Source: Verrucomicrobiota bacterium
GTDB lineage: Bacteria; Verrucomicrobiota; Verrucomicrobiia; Limisphaerales; UBA1319
Direction: 5' to 3'
Length of the DNA stretch: 64,000 bases
NCBI GenBank assembly: GCA_022709905.1
Contig: JAKLHY010000036.1
Coordinates: forward strand, 1 to 64,000
Shown: one piece after another, positions 38,324-48,010 of the stretch
Position numbering within the stretch: the stretch's first letter is position 1
Layout of the letters: each line of letters starts with the position of its first letter
Position numbers and translations under genes: made by a program
Notes under the pieces: generated by a model
The model's database searches: none
The model's input: only the letters and a program-made list of their open reading frames with translations
Told to the model about the DNA's origin: nothing

Positions 38324-39658
38324 TCAATCCGTGCAACCGAATCCCAACTCACGATGCTGCGCCGTTGATTTGAGGGGCACGGTGTCGTTGCGCCAGTAAT
38401 CGGCATGGTAGGTTGGACCGTCCTTGTTCCAGATCTTGCTGACAATGTCGATGTCTCCGTCGCCATCCACGTCCCCGAGGCAGGCATCATGCCAGCCGGG
38501 ATTATCTTCCTGAATCACCCTCGGCACGAACATCGGAGGGTGACCGCCGGATTGGAGCCAGATCACACCCCGTTCCTTAAGGCCCTTGGGTTTCATGGGG
38601 AGTTTGCCTTGCCCCGACATATAGGTGTCGGGATCCTCTTGTTCGCCCCCGAAGATGTCCAAGTCTCCGTCGCGGTCGAAATCGGCCACTCCAAGAGAAT
38701 GAAAGGAACCCGTGCCGGGCACGCTTCCTGGGGATGTGGGCGGATCGGGCAAGGGGAATCGAGTCCAGTTCGCGCCTTTTCCTTCGTTGCGAACCCAATA
38801 GACATGGCTCATGCCGGTGTCGCAATCGCTGTAAACAATGTCCTGATCGCCGTCGGCGTCGAGATCGACAACCCAGCTCCGAATGCTGGTGCCGTATGAG
38901 GCGTTGGGAATCAACAAATGGGGCCAGGCGTGCGAGATCCAATCGCCGATGCCCTGGCCGGGATTGGCAAACCATTGCCCTGCGACGACCAGATCGTTAT
39001 CGCCGTCACCGTCCAGATCTCCTACCCCCAGCGGTGTCACTCCGCCATGGTGCCCCACATGGCGCGTCACGACGTTGCTGGCCATCGCCGCGGCCGGATT
39101 GTACCAAACCAGGATGTTGCCGTCGAAAACCACGATATCCTGGCGTTTGTCTCCATTGAGATCGGTTGCCAGCAGATCATGCCCGTTGCCAGGAAAGGGG
39201 TGCGCGGTCCAAGCGCTGTTCGGCTTGGCTCGCAATGTCCCCGGATTCCGAAACCAGGCATGGCTGAAGACCAGATCTGTTCGGCCGTCGTTATCCACAT
39301 CGAGCGCGGTTGCCCCGAGCGCCTGGGGAATATCGGCCGAATTGCTAATCAAATGCTGCACCCACATTTCGTCGCTCCGGCGTTCATACCACCAGAAACC
39401 AGGCGCGTCCCGCCTCGACAACGCGGCATCCAGGTCGCCGTCACCATCCAGATCGGCCAGGGGAATTCCGGCCGTTCCCCACTCCTTGCCGGGCAGCGGA
39501 TTGGCGATGGTGAAATGCGTAAACTTGAGGGAGACTTGTGCCGGGGCGAGGGATCGACTTTGAGCCATTTCGGATTGGCCTTCTCCAGGTGAGCCCGCAT
39601 TCAAACCCAAGGCGCTCCCAAGGGCCACAAGCAGCCAGGTGACGATTGTATTTTTCAT
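38324..39658 (-). CDS. Secreted FG-GAP/VCBS repeat protein
   Basis: ATG 39658 starts a signal peptide (KNTIVTWLLVALGSALGLNA); the longer upstream frame lacks one. The 444-residue protein is a calcium-binding propeller with seven loops: DLDGDGDLDAAL, DVDNDGRTDLVF, DLNGDKRQDIVV, DLDGDGDNDLVV, DLDADGDQDIVY, DFDRDGDLDIFG and DVDGDGDIDIVS. Each is followed by WY/WF-type strands. No catalytic domain is attached. Proteins of this type in Verrucomicrobiota are often next to glycosidases and are presumed binding proteins. The inverted repeat at 39752-39810 lies in the gap upstream. Intact. Confidence 0.8.
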   Translation of the reverse strand: MKNTIVTWLLVALGSALGLNAGSPGEGQSEMAQSRSLAPAQVSLKFTHFTIANPLPGKEWGTAGIPLADLDGDGDLDAALSRRDAPGFWWYERRSDEMWVQHLISNSADIPQALGATALDVDNDGRTDLVFSHAWFRNPGTLRAKPNSAWTAHPFPGNGHDLLATDLNGDKRQDIVVFDGNILVWYNPAAAMASNVVTRHVGHHGGVTPLGVGDLDGDGDNDLVVAGQWFANPGQGIGDWISHAWPHLLIPNASYGTSIRSWVVDLDADGDQDIVYSDCDTGMSHVYWVRNEGKGANWTRFPLPDPPTSPGSVPGTGSFHSLGVADFDRDGDLDIFGGEQEDPDTYMSGQGKLPMKPKGLKERGVIWLQSGGHPPMFVPRVIQEDNPGWHDACLGDVDGDGDIDIVSKIWNKDGPTYHADYWRNDTVPLKSTAQHRELGFGCTD

Positions 39659-39751
39659 AAATGGAAACGTATTGTGACACGGACCCGCGGCCCGGTAAAT
39701 CGCTGAATTTTCCGCCCCAGACACTCTCCGCAAATCCCGGAGCTTAGTGTT

Positions 39752-39810
39752 GCGATCGCGCGAGCTCGAGAGTTGGCTGTCAAAGCCACTCGTCGCGCCG
39801 GCGCGATCGC
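39752..39810. repeat. Perfect 10-bp inverted repeat containing GCGATCGC
   Basis: GCGATCGCGC at 39752-39761 and GCGCGATCGC at 39801-39810 are exact inverted repeats with a 39-base spacer, in the gap between two minus-strand genes. Each arm contains the palindrome GCGATCGC. It could fold as a hairpin and act as a processing or termination element downstream of the LamG gene, but no T-run follows. It may also be a copy of a dispersed repeat. Confidence 0.45.
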
Positions 39811-39840
39811 TCAACGGCATTGGTGCGACCAACGACCGGG

Positions 39841-42800
39841 CTACTTTCTCAGCCGATAATATTTGGCGGCGCCATCGATCGTAACAGTGACGGTGATAGT
39901 GTCACCTGCCGGCACCGGAGGGTTGGGGACGGACGACCATTCCGGACTCGTCAAGCTCAGGGCCGATTCCAGAACAAAGCCAGCCGAGGCCGCCGGCCAG
40001 GAGATGGCCAACTCATTGCCATTCCTGACAATGGCCAGCGTGGGCGGCGGAGGGGTGACCGTGGTTGGATCGCTTAGATTCCGTCCCTCTGCCAGGTAAA
40101 TGTCATCCAGCCAGAACCCGCCTCCCTCGCCGTTCCAGACCGATTGTTGCGGGGTCCAGAGGAAGAATCGGATCAGCGGATTGACATCGGTCCCATTGCG
40201 AAAACTGAAGGTCTCAATTCCATCATGGGATACGGCCGTGGGCTCGGCAACGGTGTCGTCCTGAATAAACATCTGCCATGTGTCAGCCGTGTTGTCGACG
40301 ACCACCCAGATCTTGTACCAAACATCCGAGAGGAAGGGATGGCATTCGGTGTACGCTGTGGTGCCGTCATACACCCCGATATTCTTGTTGCCCAGATCGT
40401 TTCCGGTTCGTCGGACCCCCTGGACCTCGTAATCGCTCGCCGCCGCATAACCGTAACAGGGTTGATCTGAGAAACCGATGCTCACGTCATCGCGGTTCCA
40501 AGTGGTCGAGGCGGCGCGGAAGAACAAGGTGCCGGTCTGTCCCTCGGGGATCAGCGCGGGTAAAGAGAGGGACTGGTTAGCGGTCGCCAGACGCAACACC
40601 CGATTATTGGTGTTGCCCCCCGCGAAGGAGGTCGGATCCATAACCACACGGTCGCTTCCGAATTCACCCAGCCAATCGCCCTGGTAAAGAATGGAACCGA
40701 TCGAACGATTCTCGAAGTTATCCAATCGCGTGAAGCCGGACGCCGCGTGGGCAAACACGAAGACCGGAAGCGAATAGCTCGAGAGACCGTCGTTATCGGT
40801 GGCTTTGGCGCTCAGCTGGTGCGCGCCCTGGGACGCTTGGGCAAGCGTGAAGGTGTAAGGTGAACTCGTCGCCGTGCCGATCAATCGGCCGCCGTCATAG
40901 AACTCCACTTTCGCGATCGTGCCGTCCGCGTCAGCGGCGTTTGCGGTGACGATGATATCAGCCGGCGAGGTGATGGCGGTAGAATTCGCGGGGCTGGTGA
41001 GGGTGATCGTCGGTGGCGTCCGGCTCCAATACTTGGCCCGCAAATAAGCGTCCATATCCGCCAATTCCGCCTCGGATAGGGCTCGAGTGAAAACGAGCGC
41101 TTCCAAGATTTCGCCACGGAAATAAGTCCAAACCGCACTCAACACCCCGCGACCCAGGTTCCCGCCGTTTTCATCGATGCCTGCTGTTGTGGCCGCTTTG
41201 CCGCTCACAGTTTTCACCAGCTCTCCGCCAAGATACAGGCTCTCTTCGGTTTGGTCCTTGCGGACCACGACCCGCGAATAGTCGCGGCTCACCGAGGCGG
41301 GACGAGTGTAGGCTGGCCCCGGATAGTTCGGGCTGCCGGTCTGGGGGACCGTGGTGCCGATGCGCCAGGTCACCGAATCTTGAAACACACCCAACGAGAG
41401 CGCGCCCCAGCCATCGGATTCGGTCCAGAAAATCGCGGCCGATCCTTCCCCGGCGGCGCCGGTGGTTTGAGGAACGGTGTTATTGGCCACCAACACAAGG
41501 GTGAGTTCGCTCAAGCCATTCATGGGCATGCCGAAGGTCAGGTGGCTGGCCAACCCGTCGAAACTCACCGCGGGAGTCCCCAAACCCGATGTCACCAGCG
41601 CCGGCTGGGCAACAGTGAGCGGCTGAACGGCGTGGCGCTCCTGGCCGGATTGATCCGCCCAGGCCGATACTTTGCCGTCCACCGCCGTGATCCCGGCATC
41701 CGCTTTGAACCACAACCCCAATCCATTCAAGACCGGCCCCTCCTCCGGGGTGGCATAGTTGACATACACCACCACCCGCTCCGACATCGCCCACGCCCCC
41801 GCGTTGTCTGTGGCTTTGGCCGTGAGACCATACGCGCCCCCCGCCACATTCGACCAGGTCGCGGTGAAGGGCGCCGAGTCGTCGGTGCCAATCCAGATCC
41901 CGTTGGCGTAAAACTCGACCTGGCTGACGCTGCCGTCGTCCTGGGTGTTCGCCGTCACTTCCAGGGTTGCCGGAGCGCTCAAAGCCGCCCCAGCCGCCGG
42001 ACTGGTTATCTCGATGGTCGGACGCTGGTTCGCGAAATACTTTTCATGCAGGTAGGCCTCCACCGCCTCGCGTTCGGTGTCGGAAAGCCCTCGGGTGTAA
42101 ACCAGCACTTCCAGAATCTCGCCGTGAAAGTATTTGCCCGCGCCCTGCCCCAAATAGCCATTGTCCGCCACGCCCGCCAGGGGGTAATTCTTGAAATCGA
42201 TCTGAAGCGCCAGCGAACGATCGATATACAAGGATTCCACATCCGCGTTTTTCACGAGCGTGGTGAGCGAATACGCCTGGCCGATGGAAGCCGGCCGCGG
42301 ATACGAATGATTGTTGGCGGTGGTGGTGGTGCCAATTCTCCAATTCACATTATTTTGAAACGGGCTCAAGAAGACCCAGCCCCAACTCGCGGTTTCATCC
42401 CAAAAAATCGCCGGGCAATCCGCGTAAGACGAGCCGCCATTTTGCGCGGCGGAGAGATTGTTGGCCACCAGGAAGATCGTCAGCCCATCGAACCCGTTGA
42501 TGGGGGCGGCAAAGGAGAGAAAATCATTGGCTCCATCGAAGCGCAAAGCCGGCCGGCCCGTGCCGGTAATCACCCGCGCCGGCTGGCTCGCCACACTCGT
42601 CTGAGTGGCGTCATGTCCCTGACCGGATTGATCAGCCCAGGCGGACACGGCATCGCCGTTGAAAGTGATCCCGGCATCGCCTTGGAGCCACAGGGTCAGG
42701 CTTTCGGTGGGAACCGCGGCCCCCGCCAGCCAGGGGCCGGCCAGGATCAATCCCCACACGAGCCTTGTCCAGGCCAGCAGCCTCGACGGGTATCGGGTCG

Positions 42801-42846
42801 ATGCGGTGAGGGGTAAACCGAGGAGGAACAGTTTTCGCATTTTCAT
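39841..42846 (-). CDS. Secreted protein with duplicated LamG-like and Ig-like domains
   Basis: ATG 42846 gives a basic N-terminus and a signal or membrane segment (RLVWGLILAGPWLAGAA); upstream in-frame starts are less likely. The 1001-residue protein contains two copies of a LamG-like plus bacterial Ig-like unit. The first reads LTLWLQGDAGITFNGDAVSA, GLTIFLVANN, GEILEVLVYTRGLSDTERE, then ITSPAAGAALSAPATLEVTA. The second reads LGLWFKADAGITAVDGKVSA, ELTLVLVANN, GEILEALVFTRALSEAELAD, then LTSPANSTAITSPADIIVTA. A further beta-sandwich region follows, then the shared C-terminal module (LAISWPAASAGFVLESALSL ... KYYRLRK). Likely a surface or extracellular carbohydrate-binding protein. It is the upstream neighbour of the FG-GAP gene on the same strand. 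Confidence 0.75.
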   Translation of the reverse strand: MKMRKLFLLGLPLTASTRYPSRLLAWTRLVWGLILAGPWLAGAAVPTESLTLWLQGDAGITFNGDAVSAWADQSGQGHDATQTSVASQPARVITGTGRPALRFDGANDFLSFAAPINGFDGLTIFLVANNLSAAQNGGSSYADCPAIFWDETASWGWVFLSPFQNNVNWRIGTTTTANNHSYPRPASIGQAYSLTTLVKNADVESLYIDRSLALQIDFKNYPLAGVADNGYLGQGAGKYFHGEILEVLVYTRGLSDTEREAVEAYLHEKYFANQRPTIEITSPAAGAALSAPATLEVTANTQDDGSVSQVEFYANGIWIGTDDSAPFTATWSNVAGGAYGLTAKATDNAGAWAMSERVVVYVNYATPEEGPVLNGLGLWFKADAGITAVDGKVSAWADQSGQERHAVQPLTVAQPALVTSGLGTPAVSFDGLASHLTFGMPMNGLSELTLVLVANNTVPQTTGAAGEGSAAIFWTESDGWGALSLGVFQDSVTWRIGTTVPQTGSPNYPGPAYTRPASVSRDYSRVVVRKDQTEESLYLGGELVKTVSGKAATTAGIDENGGNLGRGVLSAVWTYFRGEILEALVFTRALSEAELADMDAYLRAKYWSRTPPTITLTSPANSTAITSPADIIVTANAADADGTIAKVEFYDGGRLIGTATSSPYTFTLAQASQGAHQLSAKATDNDGLSSYSLPVFVFAHAASGFTRLDNFENRSIGSILYQGDWLGEFGSDRVVMDPTSFAGGNTNNRVLRLATANQSLSLPALIPEGQTGTLFFRAASTTWNRDDVSIGFSDQPCYGYAAASDYEVQGVRRTGNDLGNKNIGVYDGTTAYTECHPFLSDVWYKIWVVVDNTADTWQMFIQDDTVAEPTAVSHDGIETFSFRNGTDVNPLIRFFLWTPQQSVWNGEGGGFWLDDIYLAEGRNLSDPTTVTPPPPTLAIVRNGNELAISWPAASAGFVLESALSLTSPEWSSVPNPPVPAGDTITVTVTIDGAAKYYRLRK

Positions 42847-42957
42847 TGGGGTTGAGAGTTTACGGGTTTGATACAATTGCCGGTTGAGGTTAATCAGATC
42901 CATGGTTCTGGCCGGGTCCGCGCGAGGTTTGCTGTTCACGGTGCCCCGGCCGGCAAG

Positions 42958-43779
42958 TCATTTCTTCAGGGCCGTGGTGCGGTCATTTAGCCAGGGCATA
43001 TCATGCGGTGAGATCCCGCCTGAGGAAAAGGGGGTTCCCCGGCTAATCGGCACCGCCAGAGCCGGATCCCGCCATTTGCGGATTTCGGCGTGGCCATCCG
43101 CATAACTCAAATCCCCGGCGCCGTTGTGGTAGCTCGCGGGACAATCAATAATCGTGGCCGGCTGCTGCGGCCAGGTGCCGAAAAATGCGTCGTTGATGCT
43201 GTCCTCGCGTTCATCAATGATGACCCAAACATTGCAGGGCGGAGGCGTGGTAATATCGCTCATCTTCTTGTACCGATGATACTCGGGACGCAGGAAATCC
43301 TCGCTGCCATCGCCGACGACATAGGCGTTCATGGCCACTGAACGCACCCGGGAACACTCCTGGCCTCCCATTTTTACCCGGCTTCGATCCCCGGGGCATT
43401 TGTAGATGCTGACGTTCCGGGTATAGGGTCCGAGCCGAGAATTCTGGAGCAGCACAAGGTTGGTGTTGTCCCGGTTGTTGGAGTTGAAATCCATCATGCC
43501 GTCCACCCAGCCATACCCTTTCTGCCCGAGCGCGTTCACGCCCCATTGGTTGTTCGGCGGCAGTGTGCCCTGGTGGTCATCCGCATACATCGTCCAAGCC
43601 AGGACGATCTGTTTGAGGTTGCTCATGCAGTAAATGCCTTGGGCTTTGGCCTTGGCCTTGGCCAGGGCGGGGAGCAACATGCCCGCCAAAATGGCGATGA
43701 TGGCAATCACCACGAGAAGTTCGATCAGGGTGAATCCCCGTCGCCATTGGATCACTTGGAGCCTCATCGATGATTTCAT
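42958..43779 (-). CDS. Type II secretion pseudopilin-like protein (H-x9-DG type)
   Basis: The 273-residue protein has a prepilin leader and cleavage site (WRRGFTLIELLVVIAIIAIL) followed by a long hydrophobic helix (LAGMLLPALAKAKAKAQG). The globular part includes CMSNLKQIVLAWTMYADDHQ and ends with a variant of the H-x9-DG motif (YHNGAGDLSYADGHAEIRKW) typical of the very large pseudopilin paralogue families of Verrucomicrobiota and Planctomycetota. These are processed by a prepilin peptidase and assemble in a secretion or pilus-like machine. They are usually encoded next to secreted proteins, as here beside the LamG protein. A GC hairpin lies just upstream of its start. Confidence 0.85.
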   Translation of the reverse strand: MKSSMRLQVIQWRRGFTLIELLVVIAIIAILAGMLLPALAKAKAKAQGIYCMSNLKQIVLAWTMYADDHQGTLPPNNQWGVNALGQKGYGWVDGMMDFNSNNRDNTNLVLLQNSRLGPYTRNVSIYKCPGDRSRVKMGGQECSRVRSVAMNAYVVGDGSEDFLRPEYHRYKKMSDITTPPPCNVWVIIDEREDSINDAFFGTWPQQPATIIDCPASYHNGAGDLSYADGHAEIRKWRDPALAVPISRGTPFSSGGISPHDMPWLNDRTTALKK

Positions 43780-43791
43780 GATGGTTCCCTT

Positions 43792-43809
43792 GGCTCGTCG
43801 GGGCGAGCC
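43792..43809 (-). promoter_or_regulatory. Hairpin in the leader of the pseudopilin gene
   Basis: GGCTCG and CGAGCC form a perfect 6-bp stem with a six-base loop, ending about 13 bases before the pseudopilin ATG and directly beside the AAGGGAA ribosome-binding region. It could tune translation or be the end of a terminator of the upstream response-regulator gene, but no T-run is present. Evidence is limited to the symmetry. Confidence 0.3.
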
Positions 43810-43918
43810 TTCATAGATTAAAAATCTTCGGTGTCGAATGATGGCATCCTAGCCATGCGCCCCTCGACTGCCTAGCTCCCCAAATGAGGAGTTGTGTCTC
43901 CCGAAATGTCCCGCCCAC

Positions 43919-44554
43919 CTACAACTCGGGGTTCCCGGAATGAAACCGCAATGCCGCTTGGGTCCGGGAGTGGACATGGAGCTTGCTGTATATGTGTTTC
44001 AGGTGCCACCGAATGGCATCCACGCTCACCCCCAGTCGGCTCGCGATTTCCTTGTTGCTGAACCCGCCGGCGACCAACTCCAGCACCTCTTTTTCCCGGC
44101 CCGAGAGTTGTTCCACCGCCTCGGCCGCCGCGCTGGGCTCTCGAAAATGGGCAATGACCTTCCGGGCAATCTCGCTGGTCATGGGCGCGCCTCCTCCGTG
44201 AACCTCGCGGATTGCGGCAACAATCTGCTCGGGGGTCGACCGCTTGAGCATGTAACCGCAGGCCCCCGCCCGCAGGGCTCGAAAAATGCGATCCGGATCC
44301 TCATACACGGTGACCATGATGATCTGGGTTTCGGGCAATCGGGCTTTGACGTGTGCGGCGCACTCCACCCCCGACATATTGGGAAGTTGAATATCCATTA
44401 ACAACACATCCGGGCCGGGCTCGCGCAACATCCGCAGACCTTCCTCCGCGGTGCTCCAGGCGCCGACGCAGACGCATTCAGGAGCCAGGTTCACGATGGT
44501 TTCCAATCCTTCACGCACCGTCGCGTTGTCTTCGATAATCGCTACTTTGATCAT
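43919..44554 (-). CDS. NarL/FixJ-type response regulator
   Basis: The 211-residue protein has a receiver domain with the acidic pair Glu8-Asp9 (VAIIEDN), phosphoacceptor Asp54 in LLMDIQLPNMSG, Thr in IIMVTVYEDPD and Lys in YMLKRSTPE. A C-terminal LuxR helix-turn-helix follows (LSGREKEVLELVAGGFSNKE, IASRLGVSVDAIRWHLKHIY). It starts three bases after the stop of the histidine kinase gene, so the two form one operon and a cognate pair. Target promoters are unknown. The next gene on the strand is the pseudopilin, 139 bases on. Confidence 0.92.
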   Translation of the reverse strand: MIKVAIIEDNATVREGLETIVNLAPECVCVGAWSTAEEGLRMLREPGPDVLLMDIQLPNMSGVECAAHVKARLPETQIIMVTVYEDPDRIFRALRAGACGYMLKRSTPEQIVAAIREVHGGGAPMTSEIARKVIAHFREPSAAAEAVEQLSGREKEVLELVAGGFSNKEIASRLGVSVDAIRWHLKHIYSKLHVHSRTQAALRFHSGNPEL

Positions 44555-44557
44555 GAC

Positions 44558-47500
44558 TCAATCTCCACACTTTAATCGCAAACCCAATCGCACGGTCGTC
44601 CCTTCGCCCCGGCGGCTGTGGATTTCGCATCGTCCTCCCAACGAGGTCATGCGGATCCGCAAATTGGACAAACCGTCCAGGCCGGGCCCCTCCGGCACGG
44701 TTTCGAGTCCGCAGCCGTTGTCCGCAACCGAGATCACGAGCTCGCCGTCATTCACCCGCATGCCCAGCCGGACCTGGGTGGCGTTGGCATGCCGCACCAC
44801 ATTGTTCAGGACTTCCTTTAAGGCGAGAAACAGGCTATGCCGTATCTTGGATTCCAAGGGATACTCGGGGAGGGTCTCGGGCATCTCCAGCTGGCACGCA
44901 ATCGAAGCCAGACCCAGGAAACGTTGGGCGTAAAGCGAATAATAGCCGGCCAGACTCTGCACCGAATCGTAGTGCGGATTCACGGCCCACACAATTTCAT
45001 CCAGCGTGCCCACCAACTGCCGCGCCCGATCGGTCAGCTGACCGAGATACCCCGCCTTTTTTTCCGCGCCGAGAACCGGGTCGGCAGCGAGCGAACCCAA
45101 CATGCTGATCTCGGTCAAGCCGCCGCCCAAGTCGTCGTGCAGATCTCGAGCCAGCCGGCTGCGCTCCTGCTCGATGGCCCGTTGCTGCTCGACCCGTTGT
45201 CGGGCTCGAACCTGTTGCGCCAGCAATCGGGTTCTCTCCTCCACTTGCCGGCGCAATACCCAGATCCATAGCACGGCAAACAAGAGCACCAACCCCAAGA
45301 CCCCTAAGATCGCCAGCAACCGGCGCGGGGTCCACCAGGGTGGTTTCGCCAGGATTCGAACGTCTTCGGGCGAATTGAGGACCAATGAAAATCGTTGGAT
45401 ATCGCGGCCTACCGCCCAGTTGCCACCTTCCCCTAGAAACACTCCCGTTACCGCCACCCGGCTCCCGATCGGGATGGGCCCCACGGATCCCCGGTTCGTG
45501 TCCAACCGTGCGGTATGGGTAAAGAGCCCGGTGTTCAGCTCCAGGATCTGCAAGCCGGCCTCATGGCTCGTGCCAATCAGGATCGACTCAACCCGCACCC
45601 GCGTGGCGTCATGCGCCCCATTCAACAGGTTGGTGCCCGTCAGCTCCCGGGGCCGCGGCAAGGGACTTGTCTCTCGACAGCGAACAAATGCCTCATGGAG
45701 CACCGGCGAGGCCGTGCTCAGATCGAGAAATCCCACGACCTCGGTCAGCGCGCCCAAGGGCAGCGACGCGGGATGCTTCGGCAAAAACCGCAAGCCATTG
45801 GCGCCGTCCATCAGACAGTATAAACCGGGCTGGGCGTGGACGATCTGCCCAGCCACCTTCACCCGTTGGAAAGCGCTAGCGTGTGGATCGAAAGACCTTA
45901 AGCCGGCCACAGTCCGGGTCTCGAGCGCGAAGGGATCCGCGGGCGCGGCGAGGTCGACCGTAACCGACGGCTGTTCCATGTGGATTCTACCGCTGCGCAC
46001 CAAGCCGGTGGTTCGATCGTAAACGGCCAGCATGCAACCTCGGATGCGCACCAACGCGTCTGTATAATGCCGCCAGTCCTGCACACTCCAGCCCCCCAGG
46101 TCCATGTCCAAACGCCCCACTCGGGTGAACAGTCGCACGCCCCTCTCATCGACCCCGGTCACCACCCCCTGGATCTCGACATATTGCGAATCCAGACTTC
46201 CGTTGAGAATCTGGTCAATTGACGGCTGGACCGGGACCGGAAGCCGCCCCAAACCCAGGCGAATTACTTTCTCCGCAGTAATCATGGGGGCGAAGGCGCC
46301 TGCCTCAGTCACCCCTTGAACTTCACACAGGTCGCCGATTTCCAGCCGGCCCCGGACATCTCCCAATGGCACCGAAACGAACACTCCCAGGTCGGCATCT
46401 TGGACCACAATGCTCATGCTATTGGCAAAGTGAGCGATCAGCACACCTTGAATCCTCACCGGATATCGCCGTCGGGCAGCTTCAGCGCTAAGACGACGCA
46501 CTTGTGTGATGGTGGTCAACAGCGGAGCCTCCTGGCCGGTGTCCGGAATTACCGGTTCTTGAAGGTGCGATTCCAACACCGTTCCCTCCGAGCCGATTTC
46601 ACTCCAGCCCAGGACTTCAACCCGGTCTCCCGGGGCCACCGACGGCATCCGTGTGCATTGAACCCGCGTTCGTCCGGTCGGATCCTCGATCACCAGGACT
46701 CGATTCGAGCTCACCGAGACGAGGGTGCCGCGCATGCGTACCAGCCCGGAGTGGCGCGGGAGATCGGCAATCGGAATCACGGGCTGAGCGGCCCAGCGCT
46801 CTGGCGCGATCGTCAGCAGTTGCACATCCTTCCAACTCGGCACCCACAAGGCACCGGAAACGCTCGATGGATCTGTCTGGCTGTTCCCATGGCAAATCCC
46901 CGTCGCCCGCAGCCGGCTTCCCAATAGAACTTCCGAGAAAACACTGTGGCCATCGGCCACTTCCATCGCCAGATGGTCTTTGCCCGATACGAGCTCAAGC
47001 CGTTGGATCTTCTCGCCCTTTTGAATCAGGGTCACCTCTCCCTCGATCTCCGACCATCGGACCTCGTCCTCGGAAAGCGGCTGGCCTGTCATCAAACGGC
47101 GTGGCAGGGGCATGAGCCCCTTCCCTCGCGGGATCACCCGCAACTGCGAATCATCCAGGAAGAGGAGGCTCCCGTCATCCGATTCCAGGTGGAAGGTATA
47201 AAGGCCATCCGCCGGCACGCGCAGATAGCCACTGAATTCAAGCCCAACACTCTCTCTGCGCGTGGCCACCCCGACGTCGAAATTCGCCGCGATACCGGTC
47301 GTCGCCAGCGGCACCCGGTCGAAATCGGGCACAAAATTCCACTCGCCTTCATACCCGCGATAGACCAATCCGGGAACCCAGTTGGTGGGGCCTCCTCCCG
47401 ACGGTTCCCCTCGGTGAAACAACGCCTCGTCCGGAATCGAGCGGCGAGCGAAACCCGGCCCGGAGTAACTGACCCGCAATATGCCCGCGCCCAGGCTATT

Positions 47501-48010
47501 GAACCAGCAGAGACGAACGGATTGAAATCCGGCCTTCAGCTGGAGGGCGACCCGTTCCACTTTAGGATCATGGAGGCTGTCGTTGTCGATGAGGAGAGGA
47601 GGCACCAACACCGATCCCGGGCCGCTCCGCCGCGCGCTGCAGATTCCCTCGATGCCCAATCGGTCACCCACCCGAACCAGCGGGGCGTCGTCACCCGCCT
47701 GCACGCGCAACGCCCCCGAATCCTCGACGAGGATGAATCGGCGCCCGGTGCCATCCTCCCAGCACACCACACCCTCGAGTTGGATCCGACGCACACCTTG
47801 GTATCCGAGATTCGCGAAATGATGGAATTGCGCGACGTTGGTCATCATAGGGAACGCGGTGGGATCCTCCCGCCCCGCCCCAAGCGCAATCCATCCCAGA
47901 CCACACACCAACCAACCCAGCCATATCCCTAAAGCAGCCCTGCCGGGAACCGACTCCGTCCGTGCACGGTTTGAGTCCACAGTCACGATTTCCCGTGATG
48001 CTGTCGTCAA
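44558..48010 (-). CDS. Large sensor histidine kinase with PA14 and OB-fold-like ectodomain
   Basis: A kinase of about 1150 residues. The ectodomain (about 45-900) contains repeated OB-fold-like units (RRIQLEGVVCWEDGTGRRFI, GLVRMRGTLVSVSSNRVLVI, YPVRIQGVLIAHFANSMSIV, QYVEIQGVVTGVDERGVRLF). A PA14-like domain sits near 215-300 (SGYLRVPADGLYTFHLESDD). A transmembrane helix follows (LLAILGVLGLVLLFAVLWIW), then a coiled coil, a HisKA_3 box with His958 (RLARDLHDDLGGGLTEISML) and a HATPase_c domain (LKEVLNNVVRHANATQVRLG, DNGCGLE). PA14 domains often bind glycans, so it may sense polysaccharide fragments; that is inference. No ATG lies near the start: TTG 48010 or GTG 47986 are the candidates. A deletion-derived copy of the ectodomain lies at 61103-61783. 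Confidence 0.85.
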   Translation of the reverse strand: MTTASREIVTVDSNRARTESVPGRAALGIWLGWLVCGLGWIALGAGREDPTAFPMMTNVAQFHHFANLGYQGVRRIQLEGVVCWEDGTGRRFILVEDSGALRVQAGDDAPLVRVGDRLGIEGICSARRSGPGSVLVPPLLIDNDSLHDPKVERVALQLKAGFQSVRLCWFNSLGAGILRVSYSGPGFARRSIPDEALFHRGEPSGGGPTNWVPGLVYRGYEGEWNFVPDFDRVPLATTGIAANFDVGVATRRESVGLEFSGYLRVPADGLYTFHLESDDGSLLFLDDSQLRVIPRGKGLMPLPRRLMTGQPLSEDEVRWSEIEGEVTLIQKGEKIQRLELVSGKDHLAMEVADGHSVFSEVLLGSRLRATGICHGNSQTDPSSVSGALWVPSWKDVQLLTIAPERWAAQPVIPIADLPRHSGLVRMRGTLVSVSSNRVLVIEDPTGRTRVQCTRMPSVAPGDRVEVLGWSEIGSEGTVLESHLQEPVIPDTGQEAPLLTTITQVRRLSAEAARRRYPVRIQGVLIAHFANSMSIVVQDADLGVFVSVPLGDVRGRLEIGDLCEVQGVTEAGAFAPMITAEKVIRLGLGRLPVPVQPSIDQILNGSLDSQYVEIQGVVTGVDERGVRLFTRVGRLDMDLGGWSVQDWRHYTDALVRIRGCMLAVYDRTTGLVRSGRIHMEQPSVTVDLAAPADPFALETRTVAGLRSFDPHASAFQRVKVAGQIVHAQPGLYCLMDGANGLRFLPKHPASLPLGALTEVVGFLDLSTASPVLHEAFVRCRETSPLPRPRELTGTNLLNGAHDATRVRVESILIGTSHEAGLQILELNTGLFTHTARLDTNRGSVGPIPIGSRVAVTGVFLGEGGNWAVGRDIQRFSLVLNSPEDVRILAKPPWWTPRRLLAILGVLGLVLLFAVLWIWVLRRQVEERTRLLAQQVRARQRVEQQRAIEQERSRLARDLHDDLGGGLTEISMLGSLAADPVLGAEKKAGYLGQLTDRARQLVGTLDEIVWAVNPHYDSVQSLAGYYSLYAQRFLGLASIACQLEMPETLPEYPLESKIRHSLFLALKEVLNNVVRHANATQVRLGMRVNDGELVISVADNGCGLETVPEGPGLDGLSNLRIRMTSLGGRCEIHSRRGEGTTVRLGLRLKCGD

